Positions 32,176 through 41,190 of a DNA stretch of 64,000 nucleotides are shown here, piece by piece. The number at the start of each line of letters is the position of its first letter. Position 1 is the stretch's first letter. The DNA comes from Actinoplanes flavus (lineage in GTDB: Bacteria > Actinomycetota > Actinomycetes > Mycobacteriales > Micromonosporaceae): positions 124,001 to 188,000 of the forward strand of contig NZ_JAGFNS010000019.1 of assembly GCF_017592555.1 (NCBI RefSeq). Reading direction: 5' to 3'. Both the position numbers and the translations under genes were made by a program. Below the pieces are notes generated by a model. The model was not told the origin of the DNA. It searched no databases and saw nothing but the letters and a program-made list of their open reading frames with translations.

Positions 32176-34403
32176 CGGCGTTCCTTAGGGTGCGGATCGG
32201 AGAGGGAAGGCGGCCGGCTCCGTTGCCCCCAGGTGGAGGGCTCGGGCCCGAGCCGCAGATGCAGCCGTCCGCCGTGATGGACGTCGGCCGCGTTCAGGTG
32301 GGTGGCGTGCAGGGGCCTCCCGTTGAGGGTCGCGGATTGAACGTACTGGGGTGGCGGGTCGCGGTCGACACCGTCGACTCCGATCGGTGATTCTCGATGC
32401 CCGCTGGTCTCGATGACGAACTCGCCGCCCTCGACCTGGAGCGCGGCGCGGGCGAAGGCGGGCGCGTTGACCAGGAACAGGTTCTGGCCGGCCACCGGGA
32501 ACAGGCCCAGTGACGCCCAGACGTACCAGGAGCTCAGGCCGCCCGAGTCGTCGTTGCCCGGAAGCCCGCCCGGTCCGGTGCCGAACTGCCACGTCAGGGC
32601 TGAGTTGACGATCTCGGCGGTGCGGTCCGGGCGGCCGGCGTAGTGGTAGGCCCAGGGCACTTCCATGTCCGGCTCGTTGTTCAGGCCCTCGAAACGGTTG
32701 AGCGCGTACCCGGCCGTCATCTCGATCGGATCCGGGCAGCGGCCGGGCTGCTTGACCGGCTCGGCGCCGTAGCCGAAGAACCGGTCCAGCATCGCGGTGA
32801 ACGCGGTGTCGCCGCCGGCCATCCGGATCCGCCCGGCCATGTCGTGCAGCAGCCGGAACGAGTAGTTCCACTTGCCGCCCTCGTAGAACTCCGAGTCGCG
32901 CAGCAGGCCGGTGGCCGGGTCGAAGGCGTTGATCCAGTCGCGGCCGCGCCGCTCCAGATCATCGGCCAGGCGGTGGTCGTTCAGGGCGCGGGCCACCTGC
33001 GCGGTGCAGTGATGGGCGTACGCGAGATCGAGGGTGTGCGTGATCGGGTGCACCACGCCGTGCTCCCAGAAGTCCTCGCCGTAGAGCCGGCGCAGGTCGT
33101 CGACCATGTGCACCAGCGCCCAGCTCCAGTCGATGCCCGGCCGCCGCAGCGCGTGCACGTCGGCCAGGGCGGTGTGCGCGAGCGCGCTGGCCTGCCGGAA
33201 GAACCGGTCGGCGCCGCGGGCCATCCGGTAGCCGATCGGGAAGTTGCCCTCCTCCTCGCACACCCGGATCAGCGACTCCAGCACGTCACCGGCCCGGTCC
33301 GGGACGATCGCCGACAGCAGCGGGATCTGCGTCTTGTAGATGTCCCACATGGTGCAGACGTCGAACGCGTACGGGCCGGGGTCGGGCCAGTTCGGGCTCT
33401 CGTCCTCGGCGATGCACGGCTTGATCAGCGAGTGGTAGACGGCGGTCGCCATCACCGTGCGGCGCGCGTCCGTGCCGCCCTCGACCTGCACCCGGCCCAG
33501 GTGGTCGCGCCAGCGGGCGCGGGTCCGGGCGCGGACCGCCTCGAAGGCGCTCTGGCCGGCGCCGCACTCGCGTTCCAGGTTGCGCCGGGCCTGGTCGCAG
33601 CCGCGCAGCGAGAAGCCCAGCCGGACCTCGATGGTCTGCCCGGCCCGGGCGGCGCCCATGAAGAGCATGCCGAACGGCCGCAGCGTGGTGTGCCGGATGC
33701 TGTCGAAGTCGAGCCGGGTGCCGCCGGGGATGAGCCGCCGGTCGTACCAGAGCATCTGCCGCCAGCCGGGACTGTCCACCTCGACGTACACCGACAGCGG
33801 CACGCCCTCCATGACCACGGTGCCCTGCCCGCGGCCGTGTCCCATGCTCTCGATCTGGGCGCGCAGCGGCACGGTCCGGCCCAGGTCGATGGCGAGGCCA
33901 CCGCAGGACAGGTCGATGACGAGCCGGGCGCTGTGGTGGTCGGGGAAGGTGTAGCGGTGCACCGCCACCTTCTCGCCCACGGTGATCTCGGAGCGCACGC
34001 CGGTCTCGAGGTTGGCGGCGTAGTAGCCGGCCTCGGCCCGCTCGTCCTCCAGCGCCCAGGACTGGCCCAGGTCGTCGAGCGGCTGCACCATCGGGGTGAC
34101 CCGCACGTAGTTGTAGTACTTGCGGATGGCGCCGGTGCCGGACTGCTGGAAGTGGGTGAAGCCGGACGCCTGCATCCGGCCGAACATGTCCTCCGGCACG
34201 CCCTCGGTGTTCTTGGCGTAGCGGCCGTAGCCGGTCGGGTAGGCCCCCGAGTAGGCACAGGCGGAGACCATGCCGAAGGGGGAGGTGGCGCCCGGGTGGG
34301 TGTTGCCCACCTGCGGCTTCGGCCACCACCAGGTAGCGGCGAGACCGTGTGCCCGGGGCAGGTCGGTGGCCGCTGTGCCGATGAAGGGATCAACGTTGTC
34401 CAG
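32172..34403 (-). CDS. GH92 family alpha-mannosidase with unusual start
   Basis: A glycoside hydrolase family 92 protein. Motifs: GNTHPGATSPFGMV, TMWDIYKTQIPLLSAIVP, EGGKWNYSF (general acid Glu), NEPDMEVPWAYHYAG and PGNDDSGGLSSWYVWASLG (the Asp pair acting as base with calcium). GH92 enzymes are calcium-dependent exo-alpha-mannosidases, usually secreted, but no signal peptide is visible. The family's opening VDPFIGT lies upstream of the first standard start (GTG 34310): the frame remains open to the TAG of the preceding gene at 34416-34418. I extend to CTG 34403, giving 743 residues, as the least bad choice; ATC 34406 is also possible. It is coupled to the glycosyltransferase by ATGA. Confidence 0.85.
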   Translation of the reverse strand: MDNVDPFIGTAATDLPRAHGLAATWWWPKPQVGNTHPGATSPFGMVSACAYSGAYPTGYGRYAKNTEGVPEDMFGRMQASGFTHFQQSGTGAIRKYYNYVRVTPMVQPLDDLGQSWALEDERAEAGYYAANLETGVRSEITVGEKVAVHRYTFPDHHSARLVIDLSCGGLAIDLGRTVPLRAQIESMGHGRGQGTVVMEGVPLSVYVEVDSPGWRQMLWYDRRLIPGGTRLDFDSIRHTTLRPFGMLFMGAARAGQTIEVRLGFSLRGCDQARRNLERECGAGQSAFEAVRARTRARWRDHLGRVQVEGGTDARRTVMATAVYHSLIKPCIAEDESPNWPDPGPYAFDVCTMWDIYKTQIPLLSAIVPDRAGDVLESLIRVCEEEGNFPIGYRMARGADRFFRQASALAHTALADVHALRRPGIDWSWALVHMVDDLRRLYGEDFWEHGVVHPITHTLDLAYAHHCTAQVARALNDHRLADDLERRGRDWINAFDPATGLLRDSEFYEGGKWNYSFRLLHDMAGRIRMAGGDTAFTAMLDRFFGYGAEPVKQPGRCPDPIEMTAGYALNRFEGLNNEPDMEVPWAYHYAGRPDRTAEIVNSALTWQFGTGPGGLPGNDDSGGLSSWYVWASLGLFPVAGQNLFLVNAPAFARAALQVEGGEFVIETSGHRESPIGVDGVDRDPPPQYVQSATLNGRPLHATHLNAADVHHGGRLHLRLGPEPSTWGQRSRPPSLSDPHPKERR

Positions 34404-34415
34404 GATGGCCGGACT

Positions 34416-36716
34416 CTAACCGGCCAGCACCGTCCCGGTGGTTTCGTTCAAGTGAACTCCGTCCGTGGTGGCACTTTCGTGGGACTCCCGCAGCATCCGG
34501 TCGAACTCCGGGCCGGGCAGCGGCTTGCTGAACAGATAGCCCTGCACGGCCGGGCAGCCGGCGGCCTTGAGCGCCTCCCAGTCGGACAACTCCTCGACGC
34601 CCTCGGCGATCGTGGACATGCCCAGCGAGCGGGCCAGCCACAGCACGGCCGAGATGATCGACGCCTTGCGCTGGTCCTCGGCGAGACCGGCCACGAACGA
34701 CCGGTCCAGCTTGACGATGTCGGCGGGCAGCGACTTGAGCCAGGTCAGCGAGCTGTAGCCGGTGCCGAAGTCGTCCAGGGCGATGCGTACGCCGAGCCGC
34801 TTGAGCGAGGCGAGCCGCTCGCTGACGTCGACCGTCGAGGCCAGCAGCGCGGTCTCGGTGATCTCCAGGACGATCCGGGACGGGTCCAGTCCGGGGGCGC
34901 CGGCCAGCACTCCGGCCACCATCGGCACGAAGTCCGGCTCGGCGAGCTGCCGCGGGCTGACGTTGACCGACACGTAGCCGAGCCGGTCCGACCAGTGCCG
35001 CAGGTGGTCGACGGCGGAGCGCAGCACGTGCTCGCCGAGCGGCACGATCAGGCCGGTCTCCTCGGCGGCGCCGACGAAGTGGTACGGGGTGAGGATCTCC
35101 CCCTCCGGGGTGCGCATCCGGACCAGGGCCTCGGCGCCGGCGATCCGCCCGGTGCCGGTGGTGACCACCGGCTGGAACCACAGCGGCAGGGTGACCCGCG
35201 GGTCGCCGGCGAGAGCGCGGCGCACCCGGGCCTCCGCGGCGAGTTTCTCCTGTACGGGGACGCGCAGCTGCTCGGTGAACACCTGGAGCCGGTTGCCGCC
35301 GGCGCGCTTGGCCGCGTACATGGCGGTGTCCGCGGCGACCACGACGTCCTCGGCGGGCACCCCGCCGAAGGCCGTGGTGACGCCGACGCTGACCGACACC
35401 GGCAGCCCGGAGCCGCCGACGGTGAGCGGCTCGGCGAGTGCGGCGAGGATGCCGTTGCCGACCCGCAGGCCGGTGCCGGACGGGCCGGGCAGGGCCGCGA
35501 TGAACTCGTCGCCGCCGAGCCGGGCGAGCAGGGCGCCGTCCGGGACGACCTGGGCCAGGCGTGCGGCCAGGGCGCGCAGCACGTCGTCGCCGGCGCCGTG
35601 GCCCACCCCGTCGTTGATCGACTTGAAGCGGTCGACGTCCAGGTAGATGACGCTGACCGGCTCGGCGCTGCTCTCCAGCAGCAGCGCCAGGTCGTGCTCG
35701 AACGCCTTGCGGGACAGCAGGCCGGTGAGCGCGTCGTGCCGCACCTGGTAGCTCAGCTCCGCCTCGTGGTCGCGGGTCGCGGTGACGTCGATGCAGTGCG
35801 CCACGATCAGCCGCAGCCGGCCGTCCCGGTCGTACAGGCCGGAGGCGTGGGTCTGCACCCACATCAGCGAGCCGTCGTCGGTACGCCGGTACTGCCGGGT
35901 CACGGTCAGCGGCTCACGCGACTCGGCGATCATCCGCAAAATGTCCGGCTCGTCCCGGTCGATCGCGGCGAGCGGCAGGTCCCCGACGCCGAACTCGTCC
36001 GGGAGCTGCTCGGGCAGGCGCATCCAGTCCCGGTACGCCGGGTTGGTCCGCAGGAGCCGCCCGTCCGGGCCGAACATGGCCATCGGCACCGGCGTCTCGT
36101 CGAAGGCGACGCTGAGTTGCGCCTGGCTGTCGTCCAGGTTCTCCTGGGCGCGCTTCTCCTCGGTCTCGGTCAACCGCCAGCCGATCAGCTGGAACCCGGC
36201 GGCGGCGAGCACCGCGGCGCCGTGCAGCAGTGCCCACACCAGCGGGTTCGCCTGCGCCTGGTGGTGGCTGAACGTGTGGTTGGCCAGCGCCGCGCCGAAC
36301 ACGGCGTGGTGGACGACGGTGGCGACCAGGAAGCCGCCGAACGGCGCCCAGTCGCGGTAGAGGGCGAGCGCCGGCACCGCGATGAAGAACGCGAAGTGCG
36401 CCTCGGTGAGGCCGTGACAGAGGGCCACGAACCCGCCCGACGCGGCCGCGAAGCCGAGCGCCACCACGATCGACCGGGCCCGCCGGTTGGCCAGGCGGAC
36501 CGCGCCGACCAGGCAGGGCAACAGCATCCCGTCGATGAGCAGCAGGTCCCTGGGGTGTTCGGCGCGGAACACGCCGAAGACCGTCAGCAGCACCATGCAG
36601 ACGGCGAGCAGCACCGTCAGCAGCCGGTGCCGATCCGCCCAGTCCTCGTCGCGAAGGCCGCCGCCGGCCGGGAGCCGGTCACGGAGCCGCGTCATCCACG
36701 TCGCCACGGAAGGCAC
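34416..36716 (-). CDS. Membrane PAS-GGDEF-EAL cyclic-di-GMP enzyme
   Basis: A 766-residue protein. Five or six membrane helices occupy about residues 25-190, a PAS domain about 205-320 (VAFDETPVPMAMFGPDGRLLRTNPAYRDW), a GGDEF domain around 325-490 with LARLGGDEF intact, and an EAL domain to the end with AEALVRM, NVSPRQL, EITETALL, DDFGTGYSSL and QGYLFSKPLP. Both domains carry catalytic residues, so it may make and break cyclic-di-GMP. The RxxD inhibitory site five residues before GGDEF is absent. GTG 36716 has GGAG 6 nt upstream. Confidence 0.9.
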   Translation of the reverse strand: MPSVATWMTRLRDRLPAGGGLRDEDWADRHRLLTVLLAVCMVLLTVFGVFRAEHPRDLLLIDGMLLPCLVGAVRLANRRARSIVVALGFAAASGGFVALCHGLTEAHFAFFIAVPALALYRDWAPFGGFLVATVVHHAVFGAALANHTFSHHQAQANPLVWALLHGAAVLAAAGFQLIGWRLTETEEKRAQENLDDSQAQLSVAFDETPVPMAMFGPDGRLLRTNPAYRDWMRLPEQLPDEFGVGDLPLAAIDRDEPDILRMIAESREPLTVTRQYRRTDDGSLMWVQTHASGLYDRDGRLRLIVAHCIDVTATRDHEAELSYQVRHDALTGLLSRKAFEHDLALLLESSAEPVSVIYLDVDRFKSINDGVGHGAGDDVLRALAARLAQVVPDGALLARLGGDEFIAALPGPSGTGLRVGNGILAALAEPLTVGGSGLPVSVSVGVTTAFGGVPAEDVVVAADTAMYAAKRAGGNRLQVFTEQLRVPVQEKLAAEARVRRALAGDPRVTLPLWFQPVVTTGTGRIAGAEALVRMRTPEGEILTPYHFVGAAEETGLIVPLGEHVLRSAVDHLRHWSDRLGYVSVNVSPRQLAEPDFVPMVAGVLAGAPGLDPSRIVLEITETALLASTVDVSERLASLKRLGVRIALDDFGTGYSSLTWLKSLPADIVKLDRSFVAGLAEDQRKASIISAVLWLARSLGMSTIAEGVEELSDWEALKAAGCPAVQGYLFSKPLPGPEFDRMLRESHESATTDGVHLNETTGTVLAG

Positions 36717-36762
36717 GATCGGCTCCGAGGGGCCCGCGTCCCAGGACCTTTCCGGTAGCGAA

Positions 36763-37989
36763 TCAGGTGCCGAGCACCGCGCGGAGCCCGGCGACCAGCC
36801 GGGTGGTGTCCTCGGCGGTGCTGCCCAGGCCGAAGCTGATCCGCAGCAGACCGGGCGGGCCGTCCCCGCAGCTGCCGGCGCGGCCGTCGCCGGTGAGCCG
36901 GCGGACCAGCGGGTGGGCGCAGAACTGCCCGGCCCGCACGCCGATGCCGTGTTCGGCGTCCAGCCGCCGGGCCACGGCCGCCGGATCGGAGGCGTCCAGG
37001 GCCAGCGAGACGATCCCGACCCGGGGGTGGTCCGGCCCGAAGACGCTGACCTCGGTGGCCCCCGGCAGGCCGGCCAGACCGTCGCGCAGCCCGGCCAGCA
37101 GATCCTGCTCGTGGGCGTGCAGGGCGGCCCGGTCGGCGGCGGCCAGCGCCTCGCAGACCGCGGCCAGCGCCACCGCGCCGGGCAGGTTCGGGGTGCCGCC
37201 CTCGTGCCGGGCCGGGCCGGTGGCCCAGGTCAGGTCGCCGGGCCGGTCGCCCACCACGGCGCTCGCGCCACCACCGGCGAGGTACGGCGGCGCCGCGTCC
37301 AGCCAGTCCGCGCGGCCGGCCAGCACCCCGGCGCCGAACGGGGCGTACAGCTTGTGGCCGGAGAACGCCAGGTAGTCGGCGCCCAGGCCGTCGAGGCTCA
37401 CCGGGGCGTGCGGGGCCAGCTGGGCGGCGTCGACGATCACCCGTACGCCGTGCGCGCGGGCCACCTCGGCGAGCTCCCGGACCGGCCACACCTCGCCGGT
37501 GACGTTGCTCGCGCCGGTGACGGTCAGCACGGCCGGACCGTCCAGGCTCTCGCACGCCGCCCGCAGCGCGGTGACGGCGTCCGCGGCCGACGCCGGCAGC
37601 GGCAGGCGCAGCGGGTTCGGCCAGGGCAGCAGGTTGGCGTGGTGCTCGCCCTCGAACTGGATCGTGGTGGTGCCCGGCGGCAGCGCGCGGGCCAGCAGGT
37701 TGAGCGCGTCGGTGGTGTTCCGGGTGAAGATCACGTGGTCGCCGGGGCGGGCGCCGACGAACTCGGCGACCACGTCGCGGGCCAGCTCGTACGCCAGCGT
37801 GGAGCCGCGCGAGCGTACCCCGGTGCCCCGGTGCACCGAGCCGTAGCGCGGCAGGAGGTCCTGGACCGCGTCGGCCGCGGCCCGCACGCACGGCGCCGAC
37901 GCCGCGTAGTCGAGGTGGGCGAAGCGCACCAGCTCGCCGGAGGGGAGGGCGACCTTGAGATCGTCGCCGAGGATGTCGAGAGATGGCAT
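36763..37989 (-). CDS. Class V aminotransferase, cysteine desulfurase-like
   Basis: A 408-residue PLP enzyme. HLDYAASAPC starts the fold, NTTDALNLL binds the cofactor phosphate, TGASNVTGEVWPV and VDAAQLAPH hold the pyridine-binding Asp, and the PLP lysine is in FSGHKLYAPFGAG. ARHEGGTPNLPGAVAL and a late Cys (GQFCAHPLV) are typical of SufS-like and class V enzymes. ATG 37989 has GGAGG 7 nt upstream. A SAM-IV riboswitch forms its leader, so expression should fall when S-adenosylmethionine is high; this points to a sulfur-related role. It is monocistronic or followed by the GGDEF/EAL gene. Confidence 0.87.
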   Translation of the reverse strand: MPSLDILGDDLKVALPSGELVRFAHLDYAASAPCVRAAADAVQDLLPRYGSVHRGTGVRSRGSTLAYELARDVVAEFVGARPGDHVIFTRNTTDALNLLARALPPGTTTIQFEGEHHANLLPWPNPLRLPLPASAADAVTALRAACESLDGPAVLTVTGASNVTGEVWPVRELAEVARAHGVRVIVDAAQLAPHAPVSLDGLGADYLAFSGHKLYAPFGAGVLAGRADWLDAAPPYLAGGGASAVVGDRPGDLTWATGPARHEGGTPNLPGAVALAAVCEALAAADRAALHAHEQDLLAGLRDGLAGLPGATEVSVFGPDHPRVGIVSLALDASDPAAVARRLDAEHGIGVRAGQFCAHPLVRRLTGDGRAGSCGDGPPGLLRISFGLGSTAEDTTRLVAGLRAVLGT

Positions 37990-38004
37990 GACCGCGCCTC
38001 CACG

Positions 38005-38121
38005 GGTTCGCCGTTTGCCGGTGTCGGGCGACACCGGCCCGGTCCTCACCCGGGGCACCCCGTCGCGAACGGAAGGGTTGCCGGCCAGCGAGCCGGGGCT
38101 TCGCGCTGGCGCTCATGACCT
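38005..38121 (-). ncRNA. SAM-IV riboswitch
   Basis: On the minus strand the leader begins GGTCATGAGCGCCAGC at 38120, followed by AAGCCCCGGCTCGCTGGCCG, GCAACCCTTCC and GACGGGGTGCCCCGGGTGAGGACC ending at 38041, which matches the conserved SAM-IV core: P1 from GGTC/GACC, the AAGCCCCGGCT loop and the GCAACC element. The perfect hairpin GCCGGTGTCG/CGACACCGGC at 38017-38038 is the downstream stem, lying just before the GGAGG ribosome site at 37998-38002. SAM-IV binds S-adenosylmethionine and turns genes off in actinobacteria. Boundaries are approximate. Confidence 0.85.
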
Positions 38122-38128
38122 GACGGGG

Positions 38129-38157
38129 AAGTTAGCAGATGTCACGACCCCGGCCAA
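38129..38157 (-). promoter_or_regulatory. Promoter of the SAM-IV leader
   Basis: On the minus strand TTGGCC (38157-38152) and TAACTT (38134-38129) are 17 bp apart; transcription would begin near 38121, exactly where the riboswitch starts. Confidence 0.6.
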
Positions 38158-38194
38158 TAACCCATGCAACAAGTAGGGATTAAGGTCCTATCAC

Positions 38195-38974
38195 ATGACG
38201 ACCTTGTTCCAGCAGGAGTGGGACCAGTGGCACGCCGGCCACGAGAAGCGGCGCGCCGACCCGCACGGCTTCCTCGCGATCACCGGCCTGCACTGGCTGG
38301 ACGCCACCCCGCGGCGGTTCGACGGCGCCCCCGGTGAGTGGAGCAGCGGCCCGGACGGGGTGACCGTGGCGCTCGGTGCGGGCGAGACGCTCACCGTCGA
38401 CGGGCGGGAGGTGACCGGGACGCACCGGTTCCCGCCGCTCACCGAGCGCGCCGACATCACCGTGGGTCACGGCGGCGCGGTGATCGAGATCGCCCGGCGG
38501 GGCGGCCTCGACGTGATCCGGCCGCGGCATCCGGACAACCCGGTGCTGACCGGCTACACCGGCACGCCCGCCTACCCGGCCGAGGAGAAGTGGGTGATCG
38601 GCGGCCGGTTCACGGCGTTCCCGCAGCCGGTCACCGTCGGATCGGTGGCCGAGGGCATCGAGCACGTCTACGAGTCGCCCGGCCGGGTCGAGTTCAGCGT
38701 GGGCGGGGAGCCGCAGTCGCTGACCGTCTTCAACGGCAGCACGCCCGGGTCGCTGTTCGCGCTGTTCACCGACGCCACCTCGGGGCTGACCACGTACCCC
38801 GCGAACCGGAGCCTGGCCATCGCCGCGCCGGAGGAGGACGGGTCGGTGGTGCTCGACTTCAACCGGGCCACGAACCTGCCGTGCGCCTACACCCCGTTCG
38901 CGACCTGCCCGCTGCCGCCGGCCGGGAACCGGCTGCCGGTCGCGATCGAGGCGGGAGAGCGGCTTCCGCGGTAG
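38195..38974 (+). CDS. DUF1684 family protein
   Basis: A 259-residue protein of the DUF1684 family: QEWDQWHAGHEKRRADPHGFLAITGLHWLD at the start, FPAYPAEEKWVIGGRFTAF in the middle and the hallmark LDFNRATNLPCAYTPFATCPLPPAGNRLPVAIEAGE at the end. The function of the family is unknown. TAAGGT at 38181-38186 may be a -10 element 8 nt before ATG 38195. It is divergent from the riboswitch-controlled gene; the M20 peptidase gene follows 9 bp downstream. Confidence 0.88.
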   Translation: MTTLFQQEWDQWHAGHEKRRADPHGFLAITGLHWLDATPRRFDGAPGEWSSGPDGVTVALGAGETLTVDGREVTGTHRFPPLTERADITVGHGGAVIEIARRGGLDVIRPRHPDNPVLTGYTGTPAYPAEEKWVIGGRFTAFPQPVTVGSVAEGIEHVYESPGRVEFSVGGEPQSLTVFNGSTPGSLFALFTDATSGLTTYPANRSLAIAAPEEDGSVVLDFNRATNLPCAYTPFATCPLPPAGNRLPVAIEAGERLPR

Positions 38975-38983
38975 TTTTCCTCG

Positions 38984-40048
38984 ATGGAGCGGCTCGCCGA
39001 ACTGATCGGGATCCGGTCGACCGCCGACCGGCCGGCCGACCTGCGGCGGGCGCTCGACATGGTGCTCGGCCTGGTCGGCCCGGGGTTCGAGGTCCGCCGC
39101 TTCGCGTCCCGGGGGAAGCCGAGCGCCCTGGTGTCCACCCCGGGCCCGCCCCGGGTGATCCTCAACGCCCACCTGGACGTGGTGCCCGGAGCCCCCGGGC
39201 AGTTCACCGCCCGCACCGACGGCCACCGGCTGTACGGCCGCGGCGCCCACGACATGAAGGCCGCCGCGCTGGTGATGGCCACGGTGTTCCGGGAGGTGGC
39301 GCCCACCCTGCCGTACCCGGTGGCGCTGCAACTGGTCACCGACGAGGAGGTGGGCGGTTTCGACGGCACCGGGCACCAGGTGGCGCGGGGTATCCGGGCC
39401 GGGTTCGTGATCATCGGCGAGCAGAGCGGCCTGCGGATCGTCACCGAGTCGAAGGGCATCATCCGGGCCCGGCTCACCGCCACCGGCCGCACCGCCCACG
39501 CCGCCTACCCGTGGCAGGGGTCGAACGCGCTGCTCGCGGTGACCGCGGCGGTGCGGCGGCTGCTCGACCGGCATCCGGTCCCGGCCGCCGAGGAGTGGAC
39601 CACGACGGTCAACGTGGCCCGGATCGAGACCTCCAACGAGGCCGCCAACGTGGTTCCGGCGGACGCGTCCGCGCTCGTCGACATCCGGTTCCCGCCGTCC
39701 GAGCCGGATCTGGCCGGGCGGTCGGCCGACGAGATCGCGGCCCACCTGACGGCGGTGGCCGGAGTCGCGGTCCACGTCGAGGCGCTGGGCGCCCCGCACC
39801 ACGCCGATCCGGACAGCGCCGAGGTGCGGCTGCTGCGGCGGGCCGCTCAGGACGCCGGGTACGACGGCTCGCCGCTGCGCAAGCACGGGGCGGCCGACGG
39901 CCGGTTCTACTCGGCGGTGGGCGTGGACGCGGTGATCTTCGGGCCGGGCGGCGACGGGCAGCACGGTCCGGAGGAGTACGTGGATCTGCGAACGCTCCCG
40001 CCGTACCGGAAAGCGCTCGAGGGTTTTCTGAGAGGCCTAGGCGGCTAG
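38984..40048 (+). CDS. M20 family metallopeptidase/deacylase (ArgE/DapE type)
   Basis: A 354-residue enzyme. Metal ligands: ILNAHLDVVPG (His, Asp), YGRGAHDMKAA (bridging Asp), VTDEEVGG (catalytic Glu and metal Glu) and a late HGPEEYVDL (His). The dimerisation lid domain lies at about residues 160-260 (SKGIIRARLTATGRTAHAAYPWQGSNAL). It hydrolyses an N-acyl amino acid or small peptide; substrate unknown. TAGTTT at 38972-38977, which includes the preceding gene's stop codon, lies 6 nt before ATG 38984. The 3' end overlaps the convergent HD gene by 12 bp. Confidence 0.88.
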   Translation: MERLAELIGIRSTADRPADLRRALDMVLGLVGPGFEVRRFASRGKPSALVSTPGPPRVILNAHLDVVPGAPGQFTARTDGHRLYGRGAHDMKAAALVMATVFREVAPTLPYPVALQLVTDEEVGGFDGTGHQVARGIRAGFVIIGEQSGLRIVTESKGIIRARLTATGRTAHAAYPWQGSNALLAVTAAVRRLLDRHPVPAAEEWTTTVNVARIETSNEAANVVPADASALVDIRFPPSEPDLAGRSADEIAAHLTAVAGVAVHVEALGAPHHADPDSAEVRLLRRAAQDAGYDGSPLRKHGAADGRFYSAVGVDAVIFGPGGDGQHGPEEYVDLRTLPPYRKALEGFLRGLGG

Positions 40049-40591
40049 CAGGTGCTCGACGCGGGCGGCCGTGGCCCGCAGATGGGGGCGGCGGTCGGCG
40101 TCGACGGCCGCGTTCCACGAGCAGGGGCCGTGCCGGTGCAGCATCTCCGTGTAGCGGGCCTCCGGGTCGACCCGCAGACCGGTCGGGCCCACCGTCTGGT
40201 CGGCGTAGGTGAGGGCGTCGGCCATCAGGCTGCGCTCGTCCGGGAAGGCGGCCAGCTGCCCGGCCAGACCGCGGGCGGCGCCGACGAACCGGGCGCCCGA
40301 GTGGTAGGCGACCAGACCGGCGATCCGGGCCGGCCAGCCCTCGTCGCTCAGGTGCACGGCGCCGTCCAGCGGGTGGAAACCGGTCAGCGCGATCGGCTCG
40401 GCATAGCCGATGTCGTGCAGCCAGGCGGCCGCGACCAGCACGTCGGGATCGAGGCCGAGCCGGGCGGCCAGCCCGGCGGCGCGCCGGGCCACCCCGGCGG
40501 TGTGCCTCCAGCGGTCGCCGCTGTCACCGATCAGCGACCCGGCCACCAGCCGGGCCGTCTCGGCGCGCGATCGGAGCAGCACATCGGTCAT
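40037..40591 (-). CDS. HD domain phosphohydrolase-like protein
   Basis: A 184-residue protein with an HD metal site: RWRHTAGVARRAAGLAARL (first His), AAWLHDIGYAEP (His-Asp pair) and later ADALTYADQTV (last Asp). These hydrolyse phosphate esters of nucleotides; substrate unknown. TAGCAT (40598-40603, minus strand) is a -10 element 6 nt from ATG 40591, so leaderless. Confidence 0.85.
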   Translation of the reverse strand: MTDVLLRSRAETARLVAGSLIGDSGDRWRHTAGVARRAAGLAARLGLDPDVLVAAAWLHDIGYAEPIALTGFHPLDGAVHLSDEGWPARIAGLVAYHSGARFVGAARGLAGQLAAFPDERSLMADALTYADQTVGPTGLRVDPEARYTEMLHRHGPCSWNAAVDADRRPHLRATAARVEHLLAA

Positions 40592-40656
40592 GGGCGGATG
40601 CTATGCCGGGCCGGGTTAACGGCGGATGGACAATCGATGGCCGGTGACCGAAAAGG

Positions 40657-40977
40657 TCAGCGGCCACGGACCCGCTGGGCGGGCACACCGGCCGCCGCGA
40701 GCTGCTCGGCGAGCCGCCCGTTGGGATTGTCGACGAAGACGGCGACCTGGAGATCGTCGCCGAGCCCGCACGCCGCGGCCACCGAACCCAGGTTGATCGG
40801 GTCGAGGTCGGGCACGTCGGCCAGGTCGACGATCAGCCGCAACGGCCGGACCCGCCGCACGGTGTGCACCAGGAGCTGCCGCAACTCCACCGCCGCATCG
40901 AGGTCGACCGATCCGTGTGGATGGATGACCACACTGCCGTCGGGGCTGGTGCTCACTTCGAGTACCGAGCTACGCAT
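40657..40977 (-). CDS. STAS domain protein (anti-sigma factor antagonist type)
   Basis: A 106-residue single STAS domain: VVIHPHGSVDLDAAVELRQLLVHTV, then RLIVDLADVPDLDPINLGSVAAAC. In phosphorylatable antagonists the site is D-S/T; here the matching D-P-I-N has no Ser or Thr directly after the Asp, so control by a kinase is uncertain. ATG 40977 has AGAGG 7 nt upstream. It is divergent from the DUF1906 gene. Confidence 0.82.
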   Translation of the reverse strand: MRSSVLEVSTSPDGSVVIHPHGSVDLDAAVELRQLLVHTVRRVRPLRLIVDLADVPDLDPINLGSVAAACGLGDDLQVAVFVDNPNGRLAEQLAAAGVPAQRVRGR

Positions 40978-41190
40978 CGGACTACCTCTCGCCACCCAGC
41001 GTTCATCTGGCCGCCCACCTTAGGTCGCGCGGCGCGGACGGGCCGCCAACGGCACATGACCATTCGGTGAACAGCTCGGCGGCGCGGGCGGTGACCGAAC
41101 AGGTGATCATCACCGTCCGAACGGGCGTTCACGAAACGCCAGACGTTTGCTTGTCTCGATGGGCCTTCCGACATGACGAAGTAGGTCCAG

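Noticed and set aside
32643-36758. 1371-codon plus-strand frame
   Set aside because: It lies antisense across the GH92 and GGDEF/EAL genes, both of which have full catalytic motifs.
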